This document shows, in pieces, positions 16,060 through 25,902 of a stretch of 64,000 nt of DNA. Within the stretch, counting starts at the first letter, position 1; the number at the start of each line of letters is the position of its first letter. The stretch lies in contig JAPKZB010000085.1 in assembly GCA_026393985.1 (NCBI GenBank), positions 1-64,000 of the forward strand. Direction: 5' to 3'. The notes below the pieces were generated by a model, which searched no databases, had not been told where the DNA came from, and worked only from the letters and a program-made list of their open reading frames with translations. The position numbers and the translations under genes are program-made. The stretch is from Acidobacteriota bacterium (GTDB lineage: Bacteria; Acidobacteriota; Terriglobia; Bryobacterales; Bryobacteraceae).

Positions 16060-17472
16060 TTACACGATCTGGCTGATCACCTGGCCGTGGACCTCCGTCA
16101 GCCGTTCGCGGCGGCCGAGGTGGAGGTAGCTGAGCGCATCCTGCTGCAGGCCGAGCTGGTGCAGGATCGTCGTGTGGATATCGCGGAAGTGGCAGGGATT
16201 TTCGACGGCGCGCAGGCCGATGGCGTCCGTCGCACCCACCGTCTGGCCGCCCTTGATGCCGCCGCCGGCCATCCACATCGTAAAGCCGAGGTTGTGATGG
16301 TCGCGGCCTTCGGTGCCCTCGGACTCGGGCGACCGGCCGAACTCGCCGCCCCAGACGACGAGCGTCGAATCGAGCAAGCCGCGCTGCTTCAGGTCTTTAA
16401 TCAACGCGGCCACCGGCTGATCGGTGTGGCCGGCCATGCGGATATGGTTCTCTTCGATGTTCGAATGGGCGTCCCATTGCATGTTGCCGGGGCCGCCGCC
16501 GGCGACGACCGTGACAAACCGCACGCCCCGTTCGACGAGACGACGGGCGAGGAGGCAGCGACGGCCGTAGTCGTCGGTTTCCTTTTTGCCAATGCCGTAG
16601 AGTTCGCGCGTGGCGTCGGATTCCTTGGCGATATCGAAGGCCTCGGGGGCTTCGCTCTGCATCTTGAAGGCAAGATCGTAGGCGGCGATGCGCGCTTCGA
16701 GTTCGGCGTCGCCGGGCTTCATTTCGGCTTCGTTGAGGCCGCGGAGCAGGTCGAGGGTACGACGGCGCTGCGGGGTGGTGATGCCTTCGGGCAGTTCGAG
16801 ATTGAGAACGGGCCGAGCGCCGGGGCGGAGCATGGTGGGCTGGTAGACGGCCGGCAGGAAGCCTTGCGTATACATGGGCTGGCCCGCTTCGAGGGCGCCC
16901 TTGGGGTCGGGGAGCACGCAGTAGGCCGGCAGGGATTCGCTTTCGGTGCCGAGGCCGTAGGCGACCCAGCTGCCCATGTTCGGGAAGCCGGGCAGAATGC
17001 GGCCGGTCATCAGCTGATACTGGGCGGCCGAGTGCACCACCATGTCGCCGTGGCAGGAGCGGATGACGGCTAACTCGTCGACGATGCTCGCCTGGTGCGG
17101 GAACAGGTCGGAGACTTCGATGCCGCTTTTCCCGTAGCGCCGGAAGGTGCGTTTGGTGCCGAGCAGCTTGGCGGTTTTCGAGACGAACTGATACTTGGCT
17201 TCGCCGAACTCGGCCGGGCGCGTCTGGCCGCTGAGCTGGTTAAGCAGCGGCTTGGGGTCGAAGGTTTCGATGTGGCTGGGGCCGCCGGCCTGGAACAGGA
17301 AGATGACCGACTTGGCTTTGGCCTTGTCCGGCATGTGGGGCGGCTTGGGGGCGAGCGGGTTCTTCGCGGCGGCCTGGGCCGTCATCTGGGCGAAGGCCAG
17401 GGAGCCGAAGCCGCAGAAGGCATCGGTAAGGAATTCGCGGCGGTTGCGGGTCCAGCGGAAGTGTTCAGACAT
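16060..17472 (-). CDS. DUF1501 protein (sulfatase-like fold, Tat-exported)
   Basis: This 470-residue protein starts with a Tat-like signal (RNRREFLTDAFCGFGSLAFA). The DUF1501 pattern follows: KAKSVIFLFQAGGPSHIETF, MGSWVAYGLGTESE, RRLVERGVRFVTV, LVVWGGEFGRSPESEG and GRDHHNLGFTMWMAGGG. The family is related to alkaline phosphatase/sulfatase folds, but no activity is proven. It lies 2 bases after the DUF1549/DUF1553 gene, the standard partner, so the pair probably acts together outside the cytoplasm. This is module 1 of three in the window. Confidence 0.92.
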   Translation of the reverse strand: MSEHFRWTRNRREFLTDAFCGFGSLAFAQMTAQAAAKNPLAPKPPHMPDKAKAKSVIFLFQAGGPSHIETFDPKPLLNQLSGQTRPAEFGEAKYQFVSKTAKLLGTKRTFRRYGKSGIEVSDLFPHQASIVDELAVIRSCHGDMVVHSAAQYQLMTGRILPGFPNMGSWVAYGLGTESESLPAYCVLPDPKGALEAGQPMYTQGFLPAVYQPTMLRPGARPVLNLELPEGITTPQRRRTLDLLRGLNEAEMKPGDAELEARIAAYDLAFKMQSEAPEAFDIAKESDATRELYGIGKKETDDYGRRCLLARRLVERGVRFVTVVAGGGPGNMQWDAHSNIEENHIRMAGHTDQPVAALIKDLKQRGLLDSTLVVWGGEFGRSPESEGTEGRDHHNLGFTMWMAGGGIKGGQTVGATDAIGLRAVENPCHFRDIHTTILHQLGLQQDALSYLHLGRRERLTEVHGQVISQIV

Positions 17473-17474
17473 GA

Positions 17475-19484
17475 TCAGTCCACGTACAAAAAGGCGTTGA
17501 GGTTCAGCACGGCCAGGGCGAACTCGCGCAGGGGCCGGCCTTCGTTGAGATACTGCAGGGCGAGCGCGCGCTCCTTGGTCGAGGGGGGGCGGCTGGTGGC
17601 GAGCAGCCAGGCGCGTTCAACGACTTTGGCGCGGTCGCCTTTGGCTTCGGTCGTGAGACGTTGGGCCAGGGCGGTGGCCATGCGGGAGGCGAGGTCGCCG
17701 TTGGTGAGTTCGAGCGCCTGCGGGGCGTGGGTGGAGGACTCGCGGCGGGCGCAGCTGATCTGCAGGTCCGGGGCGTCGAAGGTCTCCATCATGGGCAGGC
17801 GCAGGTTGCGCTTGGCCATCAGGTAGACGCTGCGGCGGTCGTGCTCGGCGGCATCCGGGGTGATGGCCCACTGCGAGGGTTTGTAGAGAAAATTGACGAG
17901 TTCGGGATCGACCGGGACGATGATGCTGGGGCCACCGGCCTTCGGGTTGAGCTTGCCGGAGACGGCGAGCAGGCTGTCGCGGAGCTCTTCGGCTTCGAGA
18001 CGGCGCCGGCTCCAGTGCCACAGGAGCTTGTTTTCGGGGTCGGCGGCGGTAGCCTGGGCGGCGACGGGCGATTCAAACGACTGCCGCCAGGTGTTCGAGG
18101 TAAGCAGCAGCCGGTGCAAAGGCTTCATGCGCCAGCCGCCGGCGATCAACTGATTGGCGAGATAGTCGAGCAGCTCCGGGTGCGTGGGGCGGAGGCCCAT
18201 CTTGCCGAAGTCGTTCGGGGTGGCGACCAGGCCGCGGCCGAACTGCCAGTGCCAGATGCGGTTGGCGAGGACGCGGGCGGTGAGCGGGTTTTCGGGATCG
18301 ACCAGCCATTCGGCCAGCTTCGTGCGCGGGTTTTCGGGCAGCGCCGTCCGTTCCGGCGCGCCGTCGGGCAGCAGGACGCCGAGGGGCCGGGCGCCGACCT
18401 TCTCTTTCGGCTGGTTGTACTCGCCGCGGTTCAGCAGATGGATCGGCGAGACGCGTTTGAAATCGTTTTCGACGCTGTAGAGGGCGGGCAGGGGGGCGGG
18501 CAGGCGGTCGGTAGCTGCTTCCAGTTTCTTCTCGAGCGCCAGGCGTTCGTCGCCGACCTTGCCGCGCAACTCGACTTTTAGGGTCTTGATCTCTTCCTGG
18601 ATGGTCTTGGCTTTGGCCTCCCAGGCGGCCTGTTCGGCTTCGGGGGCGAGCGGGATATCTTTTTCGTGGGTGGCCGAGAAGTAGGACTGGATGCGGTAGT
18701 AGTCGGCCTGGCGGATGGGATCGAACTTATGATCGTGGCAGCGGGCGCAGCCGAGGGTGACGCCGAGGAAGGCGGCGCCGACGACGTTGGTCATCTCCGT
18801 GAGGACTTCGTTGCGGGAGCTGGCCACTTCCTGGTTGCCGGCGTTCTTACGCAGCGGGCCCATGCGCTGCAGGCCGGAGGCGATGCGCAGCGGCTCCTCT
18901 TTGGGGGCGATCTCGTCGCCGGCGAGCTGCTCCATGAGGAACTTGTCGTAAGGCTTGTCGGCGTTGAAGGATTGAATCGCGTAGTCGCGGAAGCGCCAGG
19001 CGCCGTTGCGGTGGGTATCGTATTCAAAGCCGTCCGATTCGGCGAAGCGGACGACGTCGAGCCAGTGCTGGCCCCAGCGTTCCCCGTAGTGCGGGGAGGC
19101 GAGCAGACGGTCGATGACCTTCTCCCAGGCTTGCGGGGAGGTGTCTTTGACGAAGGCTTCCACCTCTTCCGGGGTGGGGGGCAGACCGATCAGGGTGAAG
19201 GTAACGCGGCGAATCAGCGTGCGGCGGTCCGCCTCCGGCGCCGGACGGAGACCGGCTTTCTTCAGGCGGGCCAGGACGAAGGCGTCGATGGGGTTTTTGA
19301 CCCAGGCCTGGTCGGCGGGGTCGGAGAAGGCCGGGATGTCGGGCGTACTCCGTTTTTGGAATGCCCAATGGCGGCGCTCGACGGCGGTGTAGGTACCGAG
19401 CGGCGCGGTAGTCTCCTCCGCCGCCGCGTGAAACACGAGGAGGGCCGAGAGCAGGGCGGCAAAGCGGGAAGAGCGCATATTCAT
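17475..19484 (-). CDS. DUF1549/DUF1553 (PSD1-type) protein without N-terminal cytochrome
   Basis: This 669-residue exported protein has a signal peptide (SSRFAALLSALLVFHAAAEE). DUF1549 spans roughly residues 65-260: IDAFVLARLKKAGL, LIGLPPTPEEVEAFV, YGERWGQHWLDVVRFAESDG. DUF1553 follows from about residue 380: RVLANRIWHWQFGRGLV, NDFGKMGLRPTHPELLDYLA, then RRESSTHAPQALELTNGD. Unlike the other two copies it has no N-terminal CxxCH cytochrome domain; only the conserved internal CARCHDHKFDP remains. It is the first gene of the pair with the DUF1501 protein. Confidence 0.92.
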   Translation of the reverse strand: MNMRSSRFAALLSALLVFHAAAEETTAPLGTYTAVERRHWAFQKRSTPDIPAFSDPADQAWVKNPIDAFVLARLKKAGLRPAPEADRRTLIRRVTFTLIGLPPTPEEVEAFVKDTSPQAWEKVIDRLLASPHYGERWGQHWLDVVRFAESDGFEYDTHRNGAWRFRDYAIQSFNADKPYDKFLMEQLAGDEIAPKEEPLRIASGLQRMGPLRKNAGNQEVASSRNEVLTEMTNVVGAAFLGVTLGCARCHDHKFDPIRQADYYRIQSYFSATHEKDIPLAPEAEQAAWEAKAKTIQEEIKTLKVELRGKVGDERLALEKKLEAATDRLPAPLPALYSVENDFKRVSPIHLLNRGEYNQPKEKVGARPLGVLLPDGAPERTALPENPRTKLAEWLVDPENPLTARVLANRIWHWQFGRGLVATPNDFGKMGLRPTHPELLDYLANQLIAGGWRMKPLHRLLLTSNTWRQSFESPVAAQATAADPENKLLWHWSRRRLEAEELRDSLLAVSGKLNPKAGGPSIIVPVDPELVNFLYKPSQWAITPDAAEHDRRSVYLMAKRNLRLPMMETFDAPDLQISCARRESSTHAPQALELTNGDLASRMATALAQRLTTEAKGDRAKVVERAWLLATSRPPSTKERALALQYLNEGRPLREFALAVLNLNAFLYVD

Positions 19485-19543
19485 TACGGATCATACATTT
19501 TAGCCCGGCTGGAGACAAGGGGGAGTCTGCGACACTAGGGGGG

Positions 19544-21373
19544 ATGCGGACCCTCTTAAATGCAGTTGCTCTGAGCAGTTTGAGCTTCGCCCAAGTCGTC
19601 GAGGTTCCCGTGATGGCGCCGGTTTCCCAGTGGGAGCCGCCGGCGGCCAAGCTTGCCGTTTCGCTTGCCGAGAGCACGGCGGCGGCGCCGAAGAATCTGC
19701 TGACCGTGGGAGAACGGTCCGAGTGGCGGGAGACCGGGCGGTATACCGATTCGGTGGCCTTCGCCCGGGCGCTTGAAAAAGCCAGCCCCTGGGTGCGGAC
19801 GATTTCGTTTGGCAAATCGCCGCAGGGGCGCGACCTGATCGCCACCATTGTTTCGAAGGACCGGGCGTTTACGCCCGAGGCGGCCCGGAAGACGGGCAAG
19901 CTGATTGTGCTGCTCGAAAGCTGCATCCACCCGGGCGAGGTGGACGGCAAAGAGGCCGGCGAGATGCTGCTGCGCGATGTCGCCGTCACCAAGCGGTACG
20001 CCGCGTGGCTCGACCAGGTGATTTTGATCAACATCCCGATCTTCAACGTGGACGGCCACGAGATCTGGAGCGGCTACAACCGGATCAACCAGCAGGGGCC
20101 GAACGCGATGGGCTTCCGCGCCACGGCGCAGCGGCTGAACCTGAACCGCGACTTTTTGAAGGCCGATGCGCCGGAGATGCAGGCCTGGCTCCGGTTCTTC
20201 AACGCCTGGCTGCCGGATTTCTTTATCGACAACCACGTCACCGATGGGGCCGATTTTCAGTACGACGTCTCGATCGACACGCCAATGAACCAGGACATCT
20301 GGGAGAACCTGGCGCGATGGACGCGCGAGCGTTACCTGCCGGCGCTGCAGGACGCGATGACGACCGATGGACACGTGATGGGCCCTTACGGCGGCTTCCG
20401 GCAGCGGGGCCGGCCGGAGAGCGGCTTTCAAACGCTGGGCGTGACGCCGCGCTACTCAAACGGCTATCTGGCGGCGCAGAACCGGCCGTCGCTGCTCGTC
20501 GAAACCCACAGCCTGAAGACCTTCAAGACGCGGAGCTGGGGCCACTACAACATCATGAAGCGGTCGATTGAAATTCTGGTCCGCGACCCGAAGACGCTGT
20601 GGGAGGCGGTGCGGGAGGCCGACCGGGCGGTGGCGGCGCTGGCCGGGGCCGGGACGGCGGTGCACCTGGACGGCGACTCCAGTGACGAAACGAAGCCATT
20701 CACGTTTCGGGCGCTGCGGGCCGAGGGGCGGCCGAGCACGCTGGCCGGAGGACCGGTGCTGGTCTACCAGAAAGAGACGCTCGATATCCCGACGAAGATC
20801 TTCGACCGGATGAAGACGACGCTGGCCGCGACGGTGCCCAAGGGCTATTATGTGCCGGCCGAGTGGAGCGAGGTGATCGAGCGGCTGGCGCTGCACGGGG
20901 TGCGGACGGAGCGGACCACGCGGGAGGTGCGCGGCGAGTTCGCCACCTACCGGCTGACGGAGCCCAAGTGGAGCACGACGCCGTTTGAGGGGCGGTTGAC
21001 GGTGGATTTCCGGGTGACGCCGGTGAAGGAAAAGCGGGTGATTCCGGCCGGGAGCGTCTACGTGCCGATGAACCAGCGGGCGGCGCGGGTGGCGCTGAAT
21101 CTGCTGGAGCCGGCGGCGCCGGATTCGCTGGTGCGCTGGGGGTTTCTGAACTCGATCTTCGAGCAGAAGGAGTACTTTTCCGACTACGTCTTTGAGCCGA
21201 TTGCGCAGGAGATGGCGCGGCGGCATCCGGAACTGCTCGCCGAGTTCAACGCGCGGGTAAAGGCCGATGTGCGCTTTGCGGGCAATCCGCGGGCGCGGCT
21301 CCAGTGGTGGTACGAGCGGTCCCCCTACCTGGAGCCGGACAAGAACGCCTACCCAATCGTTCGCGTCGAGTAG
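19544..21373 (+). CDS. M14 family zinc carboxypeptidase-like protein
   Basis: This 609-residue protein carries an M14 peptidase domain. The zinc ligands are H129 and E132 in ESCIHPGEVDG and H231 in FIDNHVTDG; R202 lies in NLNRDF; the general base is probably E320 in PSLLVETHSLK. A hydrophobic N-terminus (LLNAVALSSLSFAQ) suggests export. The C-terminal 280 residues are an extra beta-rich region of unknown function. It is divergent from PSD1 module 1 by about 60 bases, and its likely role is peptide breakdown in the periplasm. Confidence 0.88.
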   Translation: MRTLLNAVALSSLSFAQVVEVPVMAPVSQWEPPAAKLAVSLAESTAAAPKNLLTVGERSEWRETGRYTDSVAFARALEKASPWVRTISFGKSPQGRDLIATIVSKDRAFTPEAARKTGKLIVLLESCIHPGEVDGKEAGEMLLRDVAVTKRYAAWLDQVILINIPIFNVDGHEIWSGYNRINQQGPNAMGFRATAQRLNLNRDFLKADAPEMQAWLRFFNAWLPDFFIDNHVTDGADFQYDVSIDTPMNQDIWENLARWTRERYLPALQDAMTTDGHVMGPYGGFRQRGRPESGFQTLGVTPRYSNGYLAAQNRPSLLVETHSLKTFKTRSWGHYNIMKRSIEILVRDPKTLWEAVREADRAVAALAGAGTAVHLDGDSSDETKPFTFRALRAEGRPSTLAGGPVLVYQKETLDIPTKIFDRMKTTLAATVPKGYYVPAEWSEVIERLALHGVRTERTTREVRGEFATYRLTEPKWSTTPFEGRLTVDFRVTPVKEKRVIPAGSVYVPMNQRAARVALNLLEPAAPDSLVRWGFLNSIFEQKEYFSDYVFEPIAQEMARRHPELLAEFNARVKADVRFAGNPRARLQWWYERSPYLEPDKNAYPIVRVE

Positions 21374-21385
21374 CTCCTCGAGGAG
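21374..21385. repeat. 12-bp palindrome between convergent genes
   Basis: CTCCTCGAGGAG sits directly after the stop of the peptidase gene and before the convergent DUF1501 stop. It lacks a loop and a T-run, so a terminator role is doubtful. Confidence 0.4.
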
Positions 21386-21388
21386 TAA

Positions 21389-22864
21389 CTAGGCGAGCAG
21401 GGCCTTGACCACGTGGGCTTTTTCAACGCCCGTGAGCCGCTGGTCGAGGCCCTGGAACTTGTAGGTGAACCGTTCGTGGTCGATGCCGAGCAGGTGGAGC
21501 AGGGTGGCCTGGAAGTCGCGGACGTGGACGGGATCTTTGACGATGTTGTAGCTGAACTCGTCGGTTTCGCCGTGGGTGTAGCCGCCTTTGGTGCCGCCGC
21601 CGGCCATCCAGAGGCTGAAGCAGCGCGGGTGGTGATCGCGGCCGTAGTCGGTGGGGGTGAGCTTGCCTTGTGAGTAGATGGTGCGGCCGAACTCGCCGCC
21701 GAAGATGACGAGCGTGTCGTCGAGCATGCCGCGCTGTTTGAGATCCTGCACGAGCGCGTAGCAGGCCTGGTCGACATCCTTGCACTGGGACGGGAGCACT
21801 TCGGGCAGCAGGCCGTGGACGTCCCAGCCGCGCATGTAGAGCTGGACGAAGCGGACGCCGCGTTCAACGAGGCGGCGGGCCATGAGGGCGGAGTTGGCGA
21901 AGGTGCCGCCTTCGCGGGCGGCTTCGCCGTAGAGCTTGAAGGTGGATTCGGGTTCGCTCTTGATGTCGGTCAGCTCCGGCACGGAGGCTTGCATGCGGAA
22001 CGCCATTTCGTACTGCGCGATGCGGGTGCGGGTTTCGGGGTCGCTGAGCTTTTCGGCGGTGAGCTGGTTCATCTGACCGAGGGCGTCGAGCATGCGGCGG
22101 CGCATCGGGGTGGGGACGCCGTCGGGATTACTGATATAGAGCACCGGGTCGCCGCCGCTGCGGAGCGAGACGCCGGAGTACTGGCCGGAGAGGAAGCCGG
22201 CGCTCCACAGGCGGGCCGAGATGGCCTGCACGTTGGCTTTGGGGTGGGTGTGTTTGGCGTTGAGAACGACGAAGGCGGGCAGGTCCTGATTCATGCTGCC
22301 GAGGCCGTAGGAGACCCAGGAGCCGATGCAGGGTTTGCCGGCGATCATGAAGCCGGTTTGGATGAAGGTGATGGCCGGTTCGTGGTTGATCGCCTCGGTG
22401 TTCATGGACCGGATGAGGGTGATGTCGTCGGCCATTTTGGCGGTCCAGGGCAGGAGTTCCGATAGCTCCATGCCGCTTTTGCCGTGCTTGCCGAATTTGA
22501 AGACGGTGGGCGCGATGGGGAAGCGGGCCTGGCCGGCGGTCATGGTGGTGAGCCGCTGGCCGGAGCGGATGGATTCCGGCAGGTCCTTGTCGAACCAGTC
22601 CTTCATCTTGGGCTTCCAGTCGAACAGATCGTGCTGGGGCGGGGCGCCGACCATGTGGAGGTAGATGACGCGCTTGGCTTTGGGGGCGAAGTGGGGCAGC
22701 CCGGGCAGGCCGGGGACGCCGCCTTCGGCCTTGGGCGCGGCCGAGAGCAGCTGCGAGAGAGCCACGGCGCCGAGGCCGCCGCGCAGGAGTTGGCGGCGGG
22801 CTTCATTGACAACGGACTCTTCCGTCGGGTCTGGGTTCGCTTTGAGAAACGGGAGCAGGCTCAT
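21389..22864 (-). CDS. DUF1501 protein, module 2
   Basis: This 491-residue protein has DUF1501 signatures: KAKRVIYLHMVGAPPQHDLF, IGSWVSYGLGSMNQDLPAFV, ALMARRLVERGVRFVQLY, LVIFGGEFGRTIYSQG and YGRDHHPRCFSLWMAGGG. The N-terminal NEARRQLLRGGLGAVALSQL is Tat-like with an unusually long leader. The start overlaps the stop of the PSD1 gene by 4 bases, showing translational coupling. It is the last gene of a minus-strand run that begins with the M20 peptidase gene. Confidence 0.92.
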   Translation of the reverse strand: MSLLPFLKANPDPTEESVVNEARRQLLRGGLGAVALSQLLSAAPKAEGGVPGLPGLPHFAPKAKRVIYLHMVGAPPQHDLFDWKPKMKDWFDKDLPESIRSGQRLTTMTAGQARFPIAPTVFKFGKHGKSGMELSELLPWTAKMADDITLIRSMNTEAINHEPAITFIQTGFMIAGKPCIGSWVSYGLGSMNQDLPAFVVLNAKHTHPKANVQAISARLWSAGFLSGQYSGVSLRSGGDPVLYISNPDGVPTPMRRRMLDALGQMNQLTAEKLSDPETRTRIAQYEMAFRMQASVPELTDIKSEPESTFKLYGEAAREGGTFANSALMARRLVERGVRFVQLYMRGWDVHGLLPEVLPSQCKDVDQACYALVQDLKQRGMLDDTLVIFGGEFGRTIYSQGKLTPTDYGRDHHPRCFSLWMAGGGTKGGYTHGETDEFSYNIVKDPVHVRDFQATLLHLLGIDHERFTYKFQGLDQRLTGVEKAHVVKALLA

Positions 22865-25800
22865 TTGGTGACGACCTCGTCGAGATTGAGAAGTTGGTTG
22901 GTGACCATGGTCAGCGCCGCGATGTCGGCCGGGGGCAGGGACGCGTCGGCCTTCGATTCGCCGACGGCGAGCAGCTTGCGGGCGTCGGCGGGGTAGGAGT
23001 CGTAGTGGCGCAGATAGTCGCGGTAGGCGCTTTGGGTGATGGTCTGTTCGCGCTCGTCGAGGGGACGGGCGAGGACGGTGCGGGCGATGAGTTGGAGCTG
23101 GCCGGCCGGGTTGTTCTTTTCGGCCTGCAGGGCGCGCTGGGCGAGCGCGCGGGCGGCTTCGACGAACTGGGGATCGTTCATGGTGACGAGGGCCTGTAGC
23201 GGCGTATTGGTCCGTTCGCGGCGGACGGTGCAGGTCTCGCGCGTGGGGGCGTTGAAGATCTCCATGTTGGCGGGCGGGGCGCTGCGCTTCCAGAACGTGT
23301 AGAGGCTGCGGCGGTAGAGGTTTTCGCCGGAGTCGCGTTTGTAGAAACGGGTGTTGCTGCCGTCCATGGCGACGGTTTCCCAGACATTATCCGGCTGGTA
23401 GGGCTTGACGCTGGGGCCGCCGATTTTGGCGGTGAGCAGGCCGCTGGCGGCGAGGGCGTAGTCGCGGATCATTTCGCCGTCCATGCGGAAGCGGGGGCCG
23501 CGGGCCAGGAGGCGGTTGTCGGGGTCGGCCTGGAGTTTGTCGGGCGTGGCGATGGCGGCCTGGCGGTAGGCGGCGCTGGTAACCATCAGGCGCAGGAGCG
23601 CCTTGACGTCCCAGCCCGATTCGCGGAACTCGATGGCGAGCCAGTCGAGGAGTTCGGGATGGGTGGGGGCTTCGCCCTGGCTGCCGAAGTCGTCGGCGGT
23701 TTTGACGATGCCGGTGCCGAAGATCTCCTGCCAGAAGCGGTTGACGGTGACGCGGGCGGTGAGGGGGTTGTTGGCGTCGACGAGCCATTGGGCGAGGCCG
23801 AGGCGGTTCTTGGGGGCGTTGGCGGGGAGGGGCGGGAGGACGCCGGGGACGGCGGGTTCGACTTTGTCGCGCGGCTGGTCGTACTGGCCGCGGTAGAGGA
23901 TGTTGGACATGGGCAAGGAGTTCGTTTTCTCCTGCATGACGTGGGTGATGGCGGCGCGGCGGCGGATGGCGAGGCGTTCGGCGGTGAGCGCGGCGAGGTG
24001 TTGATAGGCCTGCCGGGCGCCGGGGTCGACGTTGACGAGGTAGTAGTGCTCGGCGGCGGCGCGGTCGCCGCGGGTGAGTTCGGGCCAGAGGGCGATGGTG
24101 CGGGCTTCGTCGACGCCGAGGGCGCGGGGGTAGAGGCGCAGATCGCTGATTTTGCCGCCGGCGAAGAAGCGCTTGTTGCCATCGCCACCCAGGCGCAGGG
24201 GAGCCTTGGTTTCGATCTCGCCCATCAAGTCGAAGAACGATTCGTTGGCGCCTTCGTAGGGCACGGCTTCGCCGTTGACAAAGAGCGCGAGGCTGTCGCG
24301 GCGGCCGCTGCCGTCGTAGGTGAAGGTGACGTGGTGCCAGGAGTCGACGGCGAGGCGGCGGTCGTTCGAGCCGCGGACCTGGATGGCTTTGTTGTCGTCC
24401 CCGACGAGGCGGAGGAAGGGGCGGCGGTCGTTGACTTCAACGGCGATGCCGCGGGCCTTGTCTTCGGGGTAGCGCTCGAGCTGGCTGAGGACGGTGAGGT
24501 TTTCCGTGGTCTTGGGCAGGAAGAAGCGGACGGCGATAGAGAAGGGCCGGTTGCGGGCGAACAGGGGTTGGCTGGGGAGTTCGCGGGTTTGTTTGGCGTC
24601 GAAGGTCAACTCGCCGGCGGGGAGGCGGAAGAGTTCGCCGGCGACGGGGAGCTTCACCTTCTTATGACGGCCTTTGGTGAACCAGGTGTGGAAGGCCGGG
24701 GCGGCGGCGGCGCGGACGGATTCGATGGCGGTACGGGCGGCCGCTTCGTCGGCGGGGAGGCTCTGCCAGCGGGCTTCGTCCGCGGGGCGGGGGACAATGA
24801 GGACGGGCGGGGTGTCGTAGATATTGCCGTCGAGCGGGCGCTGGAGGGTGTTGCGGTAGAAGGCCGTGAGGGCGTAGAAGTCTTTCTGCGAGATGGGATC
24901 GAACTTGTGGTCGTGGCAGCTGGCGCAGCCGACGGTCATGCCGAGGAAGACGGCACCGGTGGTGTCGGCGCGGTCCTTGTCGTACATGGCCTGTACTTCG
25001 TCGGGGATCACCCCGCCCTCGTTGGTGGTGACGTTGCAGCGCTGGAAGCCGCTGGCGATCTGCTGCTCCATGGTGCGGTTCGGGAGCAGGTCGCCGGCCA
25101 CCTGCCAGAGGACGAACTGATCGAAGCGGAGATTCCTGTTGAAGGCCTGGATGACCCAATCGCGGTAGGGCCACATTTCGCGGTAGTTATCGACGTGGAG
25201 GCCGTGGGTATCGGCGTAGCGAGCGGCGTCGAGCCAGAAGCGGGCGCGGTGTTCGCCGTACTGGGGGGAGGCGAGGAAGCGGTCGACGAGCTTTTCGTAG
25301 GCGTCGGGGGCGGGGTCGGTGACGAAGGCTTCGACGTCGGCGGGTTGGGGCGGGAGACCGGTGAGATCGAGGGCGAGGCGGCGGGCGAGGGTGCGGCGGT
25401 CGGCTTCCGGGGCCGGGGTGAGGCCGGCGGCTTCGATGCGGGCGAGCAGGAGTTGATCGAGGGGGCTGCTGGGCCAGCGGGTGTCGCGGACGGTGGGCAG
25501 GGACGGCTTGGCGGGCTGCTGGAAGGCCCAGTGCTCCTGCCAGGGGGCGCCCTGGGCGATCCAGCGGGTGAGGATCTGCTGCTGCTGGTCGGAGATTTTC
25601 TTGTGGGACTGCGGCGGGGGCATGACGCGCGCGGGGTCCTGATGCCGGATGCGCTCCAGAATCAGGCTGGCGGCGGGCTGGCCGGGCACGATGGCGGCGC
25701 CCTGTTTGCGCGGGGCGAAGGCGCCTTCGCGGGTATCGAGGCGCAGGTTGGCCATGCGGGTGGTACGGTCCGGGCCGTGACAGTGGAAGCAGTTATCGGA

Positions 25801-25890
25801 GAGGATCGGGCGCACCTGGCGCTGGAAGTCGACTGGTGTTTCGGCCAGGGCGACTGCCGCGGCTAACGTGAGCGATACGATAATCCGCAT
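22861..25890 (-). CDS. PSD1-type protein with cytochrome, DUF1549, LamG and DUF1553 domains
   Basis: This is a 1009-residue exported protein. After the signal peptide, a planctomycete-type cytochrome domain starts at VDFQRQVRPILSDN with the heme motif CFHCHG, followed by RVMPPPQSHKKIS. DUF1549 follows, with YGEHRARFWLDAARYADTHG and the internal CASCHDHKFDPIS. A LamG-like lectin domain lies near residues 420-600 (DSWHHVTFTYDGSGRRDSLA, then KISDLRLYPRAL). DUF1553 closes the protein (RVTVNRFWQEIFGTGIV, TPLQALVTMNDPQF). The LamG insert suggests carbohydrate binding. It is co-translated with the DUF1501 gene. Confidence 0.93.
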   Translation of the reverse strand: MRIIVSLTLAAAVALAETPVDFQRQVRPILSDNCFHCHGPDRTTRMANLRLDTREGAFAPRKQGAAIVPGQPAASLILERIRHQDPARVMPPPQSHKKISDQQQQILTRWIAQGAPWQEHWAFQQPAKPSLPTVRDTRWPSSPLDQLLLARIEAAGLTPAPEADRRTLARRLALDLTGLPPQPADVEAFVTDPAPDAYEKLVDRFLASPQYGEHRARFWLDAARYADTHGLHVDNYREMWPYRDWVIQAFNRNLRFDQFVLWQVAGDLLPNRTMEQQIASGFQRCNVTTNEGGVIPDEVQAMYDKDRADTTGAVFLGMTVGCASCHDHKFDPISQKDFYALTAFYRNTLQRPLDGNIYDTPPVLIVPRPADEARWQSLPADEAAARTAIESVRAAAAPAFHTWFTKGRHKKVKLPVAGELFRLPAGELTFDAKQTRELPSQPLFARNRPFSIAVRFFLPKTTENLTVLSQLERYPEDKARGIAVEVNDRRPFLRLVGDDNKAIQVRGSNDRRLAVDSWHHVTFTYDGSGRRDSLALFVNGEAVPYEGANESFFDLMGEIETKAPLRLGGDGNKRFFAGGKISDLRLYPRALGVDEARTIALWPELTRGDRAAAEHYYLVNVDPGARQAYQHLAALTAERLAIRRRAAITHVMQEKTNSLPMSNILYRGQYDQPRDKVEPAVPGVLPPLPANAPKNRLGLAQWLVDANNPLTARVTVNRFWQEIFGTGIVKTADDFGSQGEAPTHPELLDWLAIEFRESGWDVKALLRLMVTSAAYRQAAIATPDKLQADPDNRLLARGPRFRMDGEMIRDYALAASGLLTAKIGGPSVKPYQPDNVWETVAMDGSNTRFYKRDSGENLYRRSLYTFWKRSAPPANMEIFNAPTRETCTVRRERTNTPLQALVTMNDPQFVEAARALAQRALQAEKNNPAGQLQLIARTVLARPLDEREQTITQSAYRDYLRHYDSYPADARKLLAVGESKADASLPPADIAALTMVTNQLLNLDEVVTK

Positions 25891-25902
25891 ACATTCTCCA
25901 TT

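Noticed and set aside
23659-25866. 735-codon open frame on the plus strand
   Set aside because: It is antisense to the PSD1 protein of module 2 and has no recognisable domain.
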